DNA of 64,000 nucleotides from Bacteroidia bacterium (GTDB lineage Bacteria; Bacteroidota; Bacteroidia; Flavobacteriales; Schleiferiaceae): contig JAUHWL010000003.1 in NCBI GenBank assembly GCA_030424545.1, forward strand, positions 1 to 64,000, written 5' to 3'. Made by a program: the position numbers and the translations under genes. This document shows positions 44,783-53,589 of this stretch, piece after piece. The notes below the pieces were generated by a model. That model was not told the origin of the DNA. It searched no databases and saw only the letters and a list, made by a program, of their open reading frames with translations. Position 1 is the stretch's first letter, and each line of letters opens with the position of its first letter.

Positions 44783-45277
44783 TTATCTCTTTCCTAATTC
44801 TACAACTTCTAGGTCTTTAATTTCGTCACCATCAATGGCAAAACGCAAAAATGTGCGCACCTTATGAAAGCCGCTTTTTCCGGCTGCGCCCGGATTCATG
44901 TGCAAGCAGTTTAGTTTTTTATCGAACATAACTTTTAAAATATGGCTATGACCGCTTATAAAAAGTTTTGGCGGATTGCGTTGTATTTCCTCACGAATGC
45001 GCACATCATAATGGTTGGGGTAGCCGCCAATGTGGGTAATCCAAACATCTACATTTTCACAAAAAAATCTATTGTTTTCGGGGAACTGGGCTCTTGCTTT
45101 TGTGCCATCTATATTGCCCCAAACGGCCCGCAATGGCTTGTGTTTTTTAAGCGTATCGGTTACGGCAATATTGCCAATATCGCCTGCGTGCCAAACTTCA
45201 TCGCAAGGTTCTATTAGGCGAAGAATTTGGTCGTCAATATAACCGTGGGTATCAGAAATTAGGGCAATACGGGTCAT
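44783..45277 (-). CDS. Metallophosphoesterase, YfcE/MJ0936 type
   Basis: The protein has 164 residues. The di-metal phosphodiesterase motifs are SDTHG (8-12), GDIGN near 33, GNIDGT near 54, and GHSH near 114. The compact length matches YfcE-like phosphodiesterases that act on cyclic or bis-p-nitrophenyl phosphate in vitro; the natural substrate is not known. It is divergent from the YiiX-like gene. Confidence 0.93.
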   Translation of the reverse strand: MTRIALISDTHGYIDDQILRLIEPCDEVWHAGDIGNIAVTDTLKKHKPLRAVWGNIDGTKARAQFPENNRFFCENVDVWITHIGGYPNHYDVRIREEIQRNPPKLFISGHSHILKVMFDKKLNCLHMNPGAAGKSGFHKVRTFLRFAIDGDEIKDLEVVELGKR

Positions 45278-45309
45278 GCTAGATGTTTACTTTTGCGTGG
45301 CAACGAAGA

Positions 45310-45317
45310 TACATTTG
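45310..45317 (+). promoter_or_regulatory. Promoter -7 box of the YiiX/truA/ABC unit, near-leaderless
   Basis: TACATTTG matches TAnnTTTG and ends 7 nt before the ATG at 45325, predicting a start of transcription at or close to the start codon. Confidence 0.5.
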
Positions 45318-45324
45318 AGATTAA

Positions 45325-46023
45325 ATGTTAGGCTACCGAAAAAGTAGATTACAAAAATATTCTTGGACACTTATAATTCTAGCCCTTTTGGGGTTTGCGT
45401 TCTCGTACGCTATTGCGTTTTATGCTAAGGGTACATTTGGCATTACAGAAAAAAGCATTGCCGCAAAATTGCAAAACCAAGTTGTAAAGGAGGGCGATAT
45501 TATTTTTCAAACTTCGCGATCTGGCCAGAGCAAAGCCATACAATTGGCTACGCAATCGGTGTACAGCCACATGGGCGTAATTTTTAAATTAGAGGATGAT
45601 TTTTACGTTTTTGAAGCTGTACAACCTGTAAAATTTACCTTGTTAGAAAGCTGGATAAAACGAGGAAAAGATGGGCATTTTGTCCTGAAGCGATTGAAAA
45701 ATTCGGATGAACTTCTAACTCCGCAAAACATTGAAAAAATGAAAGTGATTGGAAAATCTTTTCTAAACAAAAATTACGATGGCACCTTTGAGTGGAGCGA
45801 TGAGAAAATGTATTGTTCTGAATTGGTTTGGAAGATTTACAACCGCGGAATTGACGTAAATATTGGCGAATTACAAACGCTAAAAGAATTTGATTTAACC
45901 CATCAGGCCGTAAAAGAAAAAATAAAGCAACGCTACGGAGATAACATTCCTTGGGAAGAAAAAGTAATTTCGCCAGCTCGGATGTTTAACGCAGAACAAT
46001 TGTATACCATTCTCGAAAATTAA
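45325..46023 (+). CDS. YiiX/YebB-like NlpC/P60 cysteine hydrolase with N-terminal membrane anchor
   Basis: The protein has 232 residues. One helix (about 14-35) leads to a permuted papain-like domain: the KEGDIIFQTS start, then YSHMGVIF with the catalytic His near residue 90, and MYCSELVWK with the catalytic Cys near 172. The order (His before Cys) marks the permuted YiiX group. These act as amidases on lipids, peptides or cell-wall fragments. The substrate is unknown. The truA ATG overlaps its stop. Confidence 0.88.
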   Translation: MLGYRKSRLQKYSWTLIILALLGFAFSYAIAFYAKGTFGITEKSIAAKLQNQVVKEGDIIFQTSRSGQSKAIQLATQSVYSHMGVIFKLEDDFYVFEAVQPVKFTLLESWIKRGKDGHFVLKRLKNSDELLTPQNIEKMKVIGKSFLNKNYDGTFEWSDEKMYCSELVWKIYNRGIDVNIGELQTLKEFDLTHQAVKEKIKQRYGDNIPWEEKVISPARMFNAEQLYTILEN

Positions 46024-46772
46024 TGCGCTACTTTATTCAACTTTCTTACAATGGCACCCATTTTTGTGGATGGCAAATTCAGCCCGATAGCCCATCGGTG
46101 CAAGAAGAATTAAATAAAGCTTTAAGTACGTTGTTGCGCCAAGAAATACTTGTAGTAGGTGCCGGAAGAACAGATACCGGTGTGCATGCCAAGCAAATGT
46201 TTGCGCATTTCGAATCTACAATTGATATTGATGTAGAAGATTTGGCTTTTCGGTTAAACCGCTTATTGGTGCCCGATATTGCCATACAAAATATAACTAC
46301 AGTTGATGCCGATGCCCATGCGCGGTTTAGTGCAACATCCAGAAGTTACCAGTATTTTGTCTCAGCAAAAAAAGACCCGTTTCTTGTAGATTGGTCTTGG
46401 CAAATAGAACGAAAGTTAAATCTTGAAGCCATGAATAATTGCGCCAAGGCGCTTTTGGGCGAGCAAGATTTTAGCTGTTTTAGCAAGAGCAAAACCCAAA
46501 CAAAAACAAATTTGTGCACCGTAGAAACTGCTTTTTGGGAAGAAAAAGAAGGGCTCTTAATTTTCAACATTACCGCCAACAGATTTTTACGCAATATGGT
46601 ACGCGCCATTGTGGGCACCTTAGTAGATGTTGGATTAAACAAATTAGATTATAACGGGTTTGTTTCTATAATCGAACAAAAAAACAGGGAAAATGCAGGA
46701 CTTTCTGCGCCCGCAAAAGGTTTGTATTTAACCCAAGTAAAATACCCAGAAACAATTAAATTAAATGTCTGA
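46023..46772 (+). CDS. truA: tRNA pseudouridine(38-40) synthase
   Basis: The enzyme modifies anticodon-stem uridines in several tRNAs. Its 249 residues carry the catalytic Asp51 in GAGRTDTGVHA and the conserved NRFLRNMVRAIVGT near residue 190. The open frame overlaps the hydrolase by one base and the ABC exporter by 8 bases. Confidence 0.97.
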   Translation: MRYFIQLSYNGTHFCGWQIQPDSPSVQEELNKALSTLLRQEILVVGAGRTDTGVHAKQMFAHFESTIDIDVEDLAFRLNRLLVPDIAIQNITTVDADAHARFSATSRSYQYFVSAKKDPFLVDWSWQIERKLNLEAMNNCAKALLGEQDFSCFSKSKTQTKTNLCTVETAFWEEKEGLLIFNITANRFLRNMVRAIVGTLVDVGLNKLDYNGFVSIIEQKNRENAGLSAPAKGLYLTQVKYPETIKLNV

Positions 46773-48534
46773 AGTTACCGGCCGCGCCTTTGAGTTTAAG
46801 CTTTTTAGAAAAGTATTGGCGTACGCTTTACCGTATAAAAAAGTATTTGCCTCGGCAATTGTTCTCACGGTATTGTTGGGTGCTTTTGGTACCGCAAGGC
46901 CCATATTAATCCGCACAGCCATGGATGAGTACATTCTTGGTTTTGATGGGCCCGGACTAACAAACATTACCATTTTGTTGGTACTGCTTTTGGTTCTAGA
47001 GTCGGTGTTTCATTTTGCATTTATGTATGCCACTAACTATTTGGGGCAGGCCATTATCAAAGATATTCGGGTTAAATTATTCAACCATCTTTTAAAGCTT
47101 AAGCTTTCTTTTTTCGATCGCACCCCCATTGGCACCTTGGTAACTCGCGCAGTGTCAGATATAGAAAGTTTGGCGTCAATTTTCTCAGAAGGCATTCTCA
47201 CCATTATTGGCGATTTATTTAAAATCGTTGTTATGGTAGCGGCCATGTTTTGGTTTTTCGATTGGAAATTGGTATTGATTTCACTTTCGGTCATTCCCAT
47301 CCTTTTTTACGCCACACGCTGGTTTCAAAAAAATATTAAAAAAGCGTTTCAAGATGTGCGCAACGAAATTTCTAACCTAAATGCGTTTGTGCAAGAACAC
47401 ATTGTGGGCATGAGCATTGTGCAGCTGTTTAATAGAGAAGATGCTGAGCTTAAAAAGTTTAAAGAAATAAACGACAGACATAGAAAAGCAAACGTTAGAA
47501 GCATTTGGTATTACAGTATTTTCTTTCCCATCATCGAAATTCTCTCGGCCATCTCTATAGGTTTGGCGGTTTGGTATGGTGGCTTGCAAGCAGCAAAAGG
47601 TGTAGATGTAACCATTGGCGATTTAACCGCTATGATTATTTTCATCAATATGCTATATCGGCCTTTGCGCCAATTGGCCGACCGATTTAACACCTTGCAA
47701 ATGGGTATGGTGGCTAGCGAACGGGTATTAAAACTATTGGCCAACCAAGATGATGTAGAGCATTTTGGTATAGAAACTATTGATAATGTTAAAGGCCAAA
47801 TTGAGTTTAAAGATGTAGAGTTTTGGTACAAAGAAAACGAGCCCATTTTGCGTGGTGTAAGTTTTCATGTAAAGCTTGGAGAACGCTTGGCTATTGTGGG
47901 TGCCACCGGTGCCGGCAAAACCACCATCATAAGTTTGTTAATGGGTTTTTATGCCTATCAAAAAGGGCAGATTTTGCTTGATGGCAAAGAGCTTTCTACA
48001 CTAGATTTAAAGGCGCTGCGCAGTCAGTTTGCGTTGGTATTGCAAGATGTATTCTTGTTTTCTGATACCATTTTAAACAACATTACCATGAAGGAAGAAA
48101 TGGATGTTGAAGAGGTGATAGCAGCCAGCAAGGAAATAGGTGTGCATGAATTTGTAAAAGATTTGCCGGGCGAGTATGATTATGATGTAAAAGAGCGCGG
48201 AGGCATGCTAAGCGCGGGGCAGCGCCAGCTATTGAGTTTGTTGCGTGCGTATTTAACCAATCCGCCCATTTTAATTTTAGATGAAGCAACAAGCAGCATA
48301 GATACCCACACCGAAGAATTAATACAACGGGCCACCGATGTACTTACCGAAAACAGAACCAGCATTATTATTGCCCATAGGTTAAGCACCATACAAAGAG
48401 CTGATACCATTTTGGTGATGGATAAAGGCAAAGTAGTAGAGCAGGGCAAGCATGAAGAACTGCTAGCACTTGGCGGTTACTACGCCAATCTGTACGAAAT
48501 GCAGTTTAAAGAAGCCGAACAAAAGGCAAGCTGA
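46765..48534 (+). CDS. ABC exporter, fused permease and ATPase
   Basis: The protein has 589 residues. The transmembrane domain (about 20-315, six helices) is followed by an ATPase with Walker A GATGAGKTT near 381, the signature LSAGQRQLL near 481, Walker B ILILDEATSS near 501, and an AHRLS switch. This is the half-transporter layout of MsbA and of lipid or drug exporters. Which cargo it moves cannot be read from the sequence. It starts inside the end of truA. It converges with rlmD with 8 nt between the two stops and no terminator seen. Confidence 0.95.
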   Translation: MSEVTGRAFEFKLFRKVLAYALPYKKVFASAIVLTVLLGAFGTARPILIRTAMDEYILGFDGPGLTNITILLVLLLVLESVFHFAFMYATNYLGQAIIKDIRVKLFNHLLKLKLSFFDRTPIGTLVTRAVSDIESLASIFSEGILTIIGDLFKIVVMVAAMFWFFDWKLVLISLSVIPILFYATRWFQKNIKKAFQDVRNEISNLNAFVQEHIVGMSIVQLFNREDAELKKFKEINDRHRKANVRSIWYYSIFFPIIEILSAISIGLAVWYGGLQAAKGVDVTIGDLTAMIIFINMLYRPLRQLADRFNTLQMGMVASERVLKLLANQDDVEHFGIETIDNVKGQIEFKDVEFWYKENEPILRGVSFHVKLGERLAIVGATGAGKTTIISLLMGFYAYQKGQILLDGKELSTLDLKALRSQFALVLQDVFLFSDTILNNITMKEEMDVEEVIAASKEIGVHEFVKDLPGEYDYDVKERGGMLSAGQRQLLSLLRAYLTNPPILILDEATSSIDTHTEELIQRATDVLTENRTSIIIAHRLSTIQRADTILVMDKGKVVEQGKHEELLALGGYYANLYEMQFKEAEQKAS

Positions 48535-48542
48535 GCTTAAGA

Positions 48543-49970
48543 TTACTTCAATTTTAGCAATACCACATTTTCTATGTGGTGGGTTTGCGGAAACATATCT
48601 ACAGCACGAGATTTTACCAATGTGTATTTTTCGCCCAAGGCTTCTAAATCGCGGGCTTGCGTTGCGGGGTTACAACTTACGTACACAATTTTTGGCGCGT
48701 TTAGCGATAGTATTTTTTGCACCACTTTGGCATGCATCCCGTCTCTTGGTGGGTCGGTTACAATTACATCAGGTTTGCCGTGCTTGGCAATAAACGCATC
48801 GTTAAGCTCGTCTTTCATATCGCCAGCCACAAAAAGTGCGTTTTCTATGCCGTTAAGTTTTGCGTTTTCTCGGGCATCATGCACAGCCTCGGGTACCGAT
48901 TCTATACCAATAACTTTTGTTGCTTTTTGTGCCATAAATAAGGCAATGGTTCCAGTGCCTGTGTATAAATCGTACACGTTCTCGCCTTCTTTTAAATCGG
49001 CAAAATCTAATGTGGTTTTGTAAAGCTCAAAGGCTTGTTTAGAGTTGGTTTGGTAAAAAGATTTTGGTCCAATTCTAAAATTTAGCGGTTTGTTGCCTGC
49101 GTAATAAGCGGGCATTTCTTCTAGAATAAAAGATTTCTCAGAAAACGGAATAATATCTAAATCGTAAATAGAATCGTTTTGTTTCTCGTTAATGGCGTAC
49201 TGAAGTGACGTGATTTCTGGAAAATCCGTTGCCATTTGGTTGATTATGAGGTTAATCCATTCTTTATGGTCTTCGCCAAACTGAAAAACAACCATAATCT
49301 CTCCGGTGCTCGAAGTTCTAACCATCATGGTACGTAAAAAGCCCTGTTTTTCGCGGATGTTGTAAAAGGTCATTTCGTTTTCAAAAGCAATTTCGCGTAC
49401 TCGGTTGCGAATGGCATTGCTTGGGTTTTCTTGCAAATGACATTGGTTTACATCAAGCACCTTGTCCCAAAAACCAGGTATGTGAAAACCTACACCATTG
49501 CGATTTTTAAACTCTTTACCGCTTTCTAGCTGTTCTTGCGTAAGCCAATAATTATTGGTGAAAGAAAATTCTAATTTATTGCGATAAAAATACTGTTCGG
49601 TACAACCTAAAATGGGCAGAGCTTCTTCGGGTTCTAAATGAGCTATTTTTTTGATGTTGCTCAACACATAATTTTCCTTGTATTTAAGCTGAGCATCATA
49701 GCTTAAATTTTGCCATTTGCATCCTCCGCAAACTCCAAAATGATCGCAAACGGGTTTTACCCTATCGGGCGATAAAGAATGAAAATGTACAGCTTTACCC
49801 TCGGCAAAGTTTTTTCTTTTCTTCTGTATTTGAACATCAACAACATCTCCGGGAACTGCGCCCGTAACAAAAAAAACTGCAGAATCTTTTTTTCCTACAG
49901 CTTTTCCCTTTGCACCAAGATCTACAATGGTAACCTTAGTTTCTATTTTGTTTTTATTTCTTCTGCCCAT
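48543..49970 (-). CDS. rlmD: 23S rRNA (uracil-C5)-methyltransferase RlmD family
   Basis: The protein has 475 residues. A TRAM domain lies at about 8-65. The [4Fe-4S] cysteines are C75, C81, C84 (CDHFGVCGGC) and C177 (VNQCHLQ). The Rossmann methyltransferase domain has DLYTGTGTIALF, TDPPRDGMH, and the catalytic Cys in YVSCNPATQARD. The family methylates U747 or U1939 in 23S rRNA or U54 in tRNA, so the exact base is open. A TAnnTTTG box ends 4 nt before the ATG. Confidence 0.94.
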   Translation of the reverse strand: MGRRNKNKIETKVTIVDLGAKGKAVGKKDSAVFFVTGAVPGDVVDVQIQKKRKNFAEGKAVHFHSLSPDRVKPVCDHFGVCGGCKWQNLSYDAQLKYKENYVLSNIKKIAHLEPEEALPILGCTEQYFYRNKLEFSFTNNYWLTQEQLESGKEFKNRNGVGFHIPGFWDKVLDVNQCHLQENPSNAIRNRVREIAFENEMTFYNIREKQGFLRTMMVRTSSTGEIMVVFQFGEDHKEWINLIINQMATDFPEITSLQYAINEKQNDSIYDLDIIPFSEKSFILEEMPAYYAGNKPLNFRIGPKSFYQTNSKQAFELYKTTLDFADLKEGENVYDLYTGTGTIALFMAQKATKVIGIESVPEAVHDARENAKLNGIENALFVAGDMKDELNDAFIAKHGKPDVIVTDPPRDGMHAKVVQKILSLNAPKIVYVSCNPATQARDLEALGEKYTLVKSRAVDMFPQTHHIENVVLLKLK

Positions 49971-49974
49971 GCCG

Positions 49975-49982
49975 CAAAAATA
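49975..49982 (-). promoter_or_regulatory. Promoter -7 box of rlmD, near-leaderless
   Basis: On the minus strand the sequence is TATTTTTG, a consensus match ending 4 nt before the rlmD ATG at 49970. Confidence 0.5.
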
Positions 49983-50020
49983 GTTTTCTTACCAACCTAC
50001 AAGAGCAGAAAAAACGGGAT

Positions 50021-52066
50021 TTATTCTATAATTAATTTTTTAGTGATTACTTGTTGAGGAATGGCCACATGTACCATGTAAACCCCTTTGGCAAGTTGTG
50101 ATGTATTTAACGAAATCAAGTTGTTACCAGCTTTAGTTTGGGCCGTTTGGGTTGATGTAATTTGCCCGGTAATATTAATGATTTGAATTGTTGCTTCTGT
50201 AGATAAATGGGTTTGCAACAAGAGTGTAGCTTGGTCCTTGGCAGGGTTTGGATACACTTGTGCATGAAAACCTTCCAAAGGCATTTCATTCAAACCAATA
50301 GTAAATGCGGCTTCAGAGGCTTGATATACTTCTTTGGTAACTTCATCTTGCAACCAAGCTGATACACCTAAATCGTTAAAGTCTTCTATGGTATGTCTGG
50401 TACTAAGGTTTACTGGTTGAGTTCCATTGGGCGGCAAAATGTATGTTCCTTTAAATGTAAAACACAAATTTTCTATATGTGCTTGACCAGAAACCAAACT
50501 GCTTATTGAAGTGCCGTTGCCATTGGGCATCATTTTTTTCATCACATGATAAAACTCTAAATCTCCGCTAGATTTAGTGTTTGCAAGCGATTTTTTCTCG
50601 TAAATAGCTACATACAGTTTTAGGTTGGGATTGCTAATATCAACCAGCGGATTTAGTTCTATTTCTGTACAAACTTCTTGGCCATTCACATAAAACTTAG
50701 ACGTCATGTTTAACAAGGCAATTTTTTCCCGTGCAGTATTTAGCGTGTTGGCCGCAAGCATATAATTGTATTTCGCCCAATCTTCACCATTTACTTGCAA
50801 GTTTGGCACGGTAGAAACACCATAAAATTGCCTTCTTGCACCACCTTCGTTGGTATAATATGGGTCGCCAGTACCGGGCCAATTCATAGGGTATTTAATG
50901 TGTACATAAGGCAACGATTGTTGGTCTAAAACATTTTTTAGTTGGTCGTTTAAATTTTTGCTTTGTGCACTTGTGCTGCTTGTAAAAGATTCTAACAAAG
51001 GCACACGTGGCGCAGATTGTTGCAATACAATAATTGATTTTTTTGCTGTGTCATTTAAATTGTTCTGATCAGTGTTTCCGTTTAAGTTGGTTGCCCAAGC
51101 TTTTAAAACTGTTGTAGAGGCGTTTGGCGACCATGATTGAGGGTGAACAACCGTATCGATTTGCCATGGCAATAAATTTAAATTGGTGAGATTTCCTGTT
51201 ACAATACCAGTAGCACTCGTATAGTTTAAATCAAGTGATTGTATTGTATCACTCCCTCTATTCTCTAAAATTACTTTAATGTCAAAAGGTCCTTTCGGGG
51301 CAGCAATGATATCATCTAGCAATATAGCCGTTGTGGTAATGTCTCTGTTGGGTAAGTTTCCTGGGTGAAAAGTATATACAGTATTGTCTGTTCTAGTTGG
51401 GCTGTTGCTAGATGCTGAACTTATTTGAGGAGACCCAGCAACGTTAAAAGCCGTGGTATTATTTATTTGAATGCCTAATGTTAAAGCTTGAGTAAGGTTG
51501 GTACTGGTGCGTTGATCTACTATATAAATGCTGTTGGTAGATTCTTCTAGCACAATGCTCCAATATGTGTAATGGCTATTAAAAATAGCAGGCATAGAGT
51601 AGTCATTAAAAGTAATCCAATGTTGTCTGTTTGGCGCGGTTCCAAAGGTTTTGGTTACAATTTTGTCATTGCTCCCTTTGCCAGAAATACCCCAAACACA
51701 AATAGAATTATTGGGGATTGAATTTTTAGGTAAAAGGTAGTTTATGCTTGTAGGAGCTGATGTAGCCCCTGCCAAAGTAGTAAATGTAAGTACGCCTGAA
51801 GTTGAGACGATGTACTGTGTTTCTGCAACTCCGTTAAACAGAAAATTAAAAGGAATATTTTGTACAGGTGTCCAGTTGGGTGTGCTCTGATTTCCAGCAT
51901 GTATTACTGTCCAGCCAGAGGGTAAGCCTCCATTAACAGGATATTCTAAATCTTCTAGATTTATGTTATTTGGGTTTCCGGTTTGTACGGGTGTGCTATA
52001 ATATTGTGCATTGGCCAAATTGATAACAGCAACCAAAGCTGTGGTAAAAAGTAAATGTGCTTTCAT
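50021..52066 (-). CDS. T9SS-exported Omp28-like paralogue with the CxxC lost
   Basis: The protein has 681 residues from the ATG at 52066. The seven upstream codons in frame are not signal-like. A signal peptide ends at LANAQ. Residues about 25-215 form an N-terminal beta domain (FGTAPNRQHWITF, YWSIVLEESTNSIYI) shared with the 676-residue paralogue. A CARDB-like stretch follows. The Omp28/thioredoxin-like domain starts at LLESFTSSTSAQSKN, where the two paralogues have TFTSSTCGPC or TFTSSTCAPC. Both redox cysteines are thus replaced, and the fold remains (WPGTGDPYYTNEGGARR). A T9SS tail ends the protein. It probably lacks thiol chemistry and may bind a ligand or partner instead. Confidence 0.88.
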   Translation of the reverse strand: MKAHLLFTTALVAVINLANAQYYSTPVQTGNPNNINLEDLEYPVNGGLPSGWTVIHAGNQSTPNWTPVQNIPFNFLFNGVAETQYIVSTSGVLTFTTLAGATSAPTSINYLLPKNSIPNNSICVWGISGKGSNDKIVTKTFGTAPNRQHWITFNDYSMPAIFNSHYTYWSIVLEESTNSIYIVDQRTSTNLTQALTLGIQINNTTAFNVAGSPQISSASSNSPTRTDNTVYTFHPGNLPNRDITTTAILLDDIIAAPKGPFDIKVILENRGSDTIQSLDLNYTSATGIVTGNLTNLNLLPWQIDTVVHPQSWSPNASTTVLKAWATNLNGNTDQNNLNDTAKKSIIVLQQSAPRVPLLESFTSSTSAQSKNLNDQLKNVLDQQSLPYVHIKYPMNWPGTGDPYYTNEGGARRQFYGVSTVPNLQVNGEDWAKYNYMLAANTLNTAREKIALLNMTSKFYVNGQEVCTEIELNPLVDISNPNLKLYVAIYEKKSLANTKSSGDLEFYHVMKKMMPNGNGTSISSLVSGQAHIENLCFTFKGTYILPPNGTQPVNLSTRHTIEDFNDLGVSAWLQDEVTKEVYQASEAAFTIGLNEMPLEGFHAQVYPNPAKDQATLLLQTHLSTEATIQIINITGQITSTQTAQTKAGNNLISLNTSQLAKGVYMVHVAIPQQVITKKLIIE

Positions 52067-52423
52067 CTCAAGAATTGTTTCGTTCAACCCTTGAAACTAC
52101 CTCACAATCAAGTTAAAGCGCGTTTTGTATAAAATAGAAATAACCAATGCATTGTTGAAAACCCTGTTATTTGTTAATAACTGCGTAAAACCTTGTGAAC
52201 TAAAACTTTGTACATTATTTAGGTGCGGACGTTGGTTTTTCATGCTGCACCCTTGTAAGAGCAATCTTGCAAATACGGTTGTTAAACAAGTGTTTAAGGT
52301 ATAGCGCTTTTTCGGAATCTTTATTTTCGACCTCTTTTTTTGAGAATAAATGTGAGCAAACCGACAATGTTGGCCAAAAAAAATCCCAGAATAAACTGGG
52401 ATTTTTTAATACTCGGATTGAGT
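52067..52423. other. Largest gene-poor gap after rnpB (357 bp)
   Basis: This gap holds the terminator of the 351-residue paralogue (52377-52408) and the unseen promoter of the 681-residue one. A 48-codon frame on the minus strand (52097-52243, ATG to TAG) is open but has no recognised relative. TGTTAATAAC at 52171-52180 is DnaA-box-like but isolated. I see no RNA gene. Confidence 0.3.
52377..52408 (-). terminator. Terminator of the 351-residue Omp28-like gene
   Basis: A 12-bp stem (52378-52389 with 52396-52407, loop AATAAA) with A and T tracts on the flanks lies 15 nt after the stop on the minus strand. Confidence 0.9.
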
Positions 52424-53479
52424 TTATTGAACCGTTAATTTTTTAATCTGTAGGTTTTTCTCTATTTCAACTTTAACAAAATAAATGCCTGCGGCAAAAT
52501 TCATGGTTTCAAGTTTAATTTTATTTATTCCTTTTTCTACATGTTTTGTTTCGGCATACATTGTTTGCCCTAATGCGTTTACTACAGATATTTTGGCAAC
52601 CGAATTTTTTGGAGATTCTATGGCAAGTGTAGAATAGTCTGATGCCGGGTTAGGATAAACTTCTAATTTGGTTTGCTCTAAATCACGGTCATCAACACTT
52701 AGCACATATACGGCATTGGCAGCTTGGTACACTTCTTTTGTGCTTCTTCTTTGCAACCATACGGCAACAGAAATGTCATTAAAATCTTCTACGCTGTGTT
52801 CTGTTGCATGATTTATAGGGTCGCTAGCATTGCCAGGCAAACGATAGCTTCCGTTAAACGTATAGCAGTATGAGTAATTTACTTTTTGTCCTTTTACAAG
52901 TGGTGGCATTGTTTTGCCAATCCAATCTGGGGCAAGTTTTTTCATGACATCAAAAAACTCTGTTTCTCCATTGGTCTTTACATTGGCTGTCGTTCTGTTT
53001 TCTTTTATGCCTATAAACAGTTTTAAGTTGGTAAAGTTGATGTCTTCTAGCGGATTTAATTCTACATCCACACAAACTGTTTGCCCTGAAATGCTGTAAA
53101 CGGCATCTATTTCTAACACAGAAGGTACATTTTTATATTGGTTGTAAATAGCTTGCGTTAGATTGTTACCATTGTTGTTCCAACCGCCATCTATAGCCAC
53201 ATTAGGCACAGAATTTACATTGTAGTAATTTCTTCTTACGCCTCCTTCTGTAGTGTAATATGGGTCACCTGTTCCTGGCCAACTCATTTGGTATTTTATA
53301 GAAACATGTCCGCCTGGATTATTTGCAAAAAGTGTTTCCATAGTAGAATTGGCAGGTGTACAAGGGCCACACGTAGAGCTCGTAAATGTTTCAAAAAGGG
53401 GCAAGCGGGTGGTAGTGGTTTGCGCCAAGGCTATAAACCCAACCAATATTGTAGAAAGTAAAAATGTAATTTTTTTCAT
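52424..53479 (-). CDS. T9SS-exported Omp28/thioredoxin-like protein with CGPC
   Basis: The protein has 351 residues. A signal peptide ends at IALAQ (about 20). The Omp28-like thioredoxin domain begins at once, with TFTSSTCGPC and its redox pair C37 and C40, then the WPGTGDPYYTTEGG and RRNYYNVNSVPNVAIDGG segments. The ending is a T9SS tail (LEVYPNPASDYSTL, VNALGQTM, and a basic end). It lacks the N-terminal domain of its larger neighbours. The CGPC pair suggests an extracellular disulfide reductase or oxidase role (inference). It sits in tandem with the two larger paralogues, each with its own terminator. Confidence 0.9.
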   Translation of the reverse strand: MKKITFLLSTILVGFIALAQTTTTRLPLFETFTSSTCGPCTPANSTMETLFANNPGGHVSIKYQMSWPGTGDPYYTTEGGVRRNYYNVNSVPNVAIDGGWNNNGNNLTQAIYNQYKNVPSVLEIDAVYSISGQTVCVDVELNPLEDINFTNLKLFIGIKENRTTANVKTNGETEFFDVMKKLAPDWIGKTMPPLVKGQKVNYSYCYTFNGSYRLPGNASDPINHATEHSVEDFNDISVAVWLQRRSTKEVYQAANAVYVLSVDDRDLEQTKLEVYPNPASDYSTLAIESPKNSVAKISVVNALGQTMYAETKHVEKGINKIKLETMNFAAGIYFVKVEIEKNLQIKKLTVQ

Positions 53480-53501
53480 AATATGTTATTTAAATATAGA
53501 G

Positions 53502-53509
53502 CAAAAATA
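53502..53509 (-). promoter_or_regulatory. Promoter -7 box of the 351-residue Omp28-like gene
   Basis: On the minus strand the sequence is TATTTTTG, a consensus match ending 22 nt before the ATG at 53479. Confidence 0.5.
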
Positions 53510-53534
53510 GAGGAATTGTACCGATGTAAAAGAA

Positions 53535-53566
53535 AAAAGCCCAAAGGATTAATCCTTTGGGCTTTT
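53535..53566 (-). terminator. Terminator of the 676-residue Omp28-like gene
   Basis: A perfect 16-bp palindrome (53535-53550 with 53551-53566) closes on a small ATTAAT loop and has A and T tracts at the base. It lies 24 nt after the stop on the minus strand. Confidence 0.9.
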
Positions 53567-53589
53567 AAATGATTAAACGAGAATATCGC

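Noticed and set aside
52171-52180. A chromosomal origin at the DnaA-box-like word
   Set aside because: It is a single site with no dnaA, dnaN or AT-rich unwinding region beside it.
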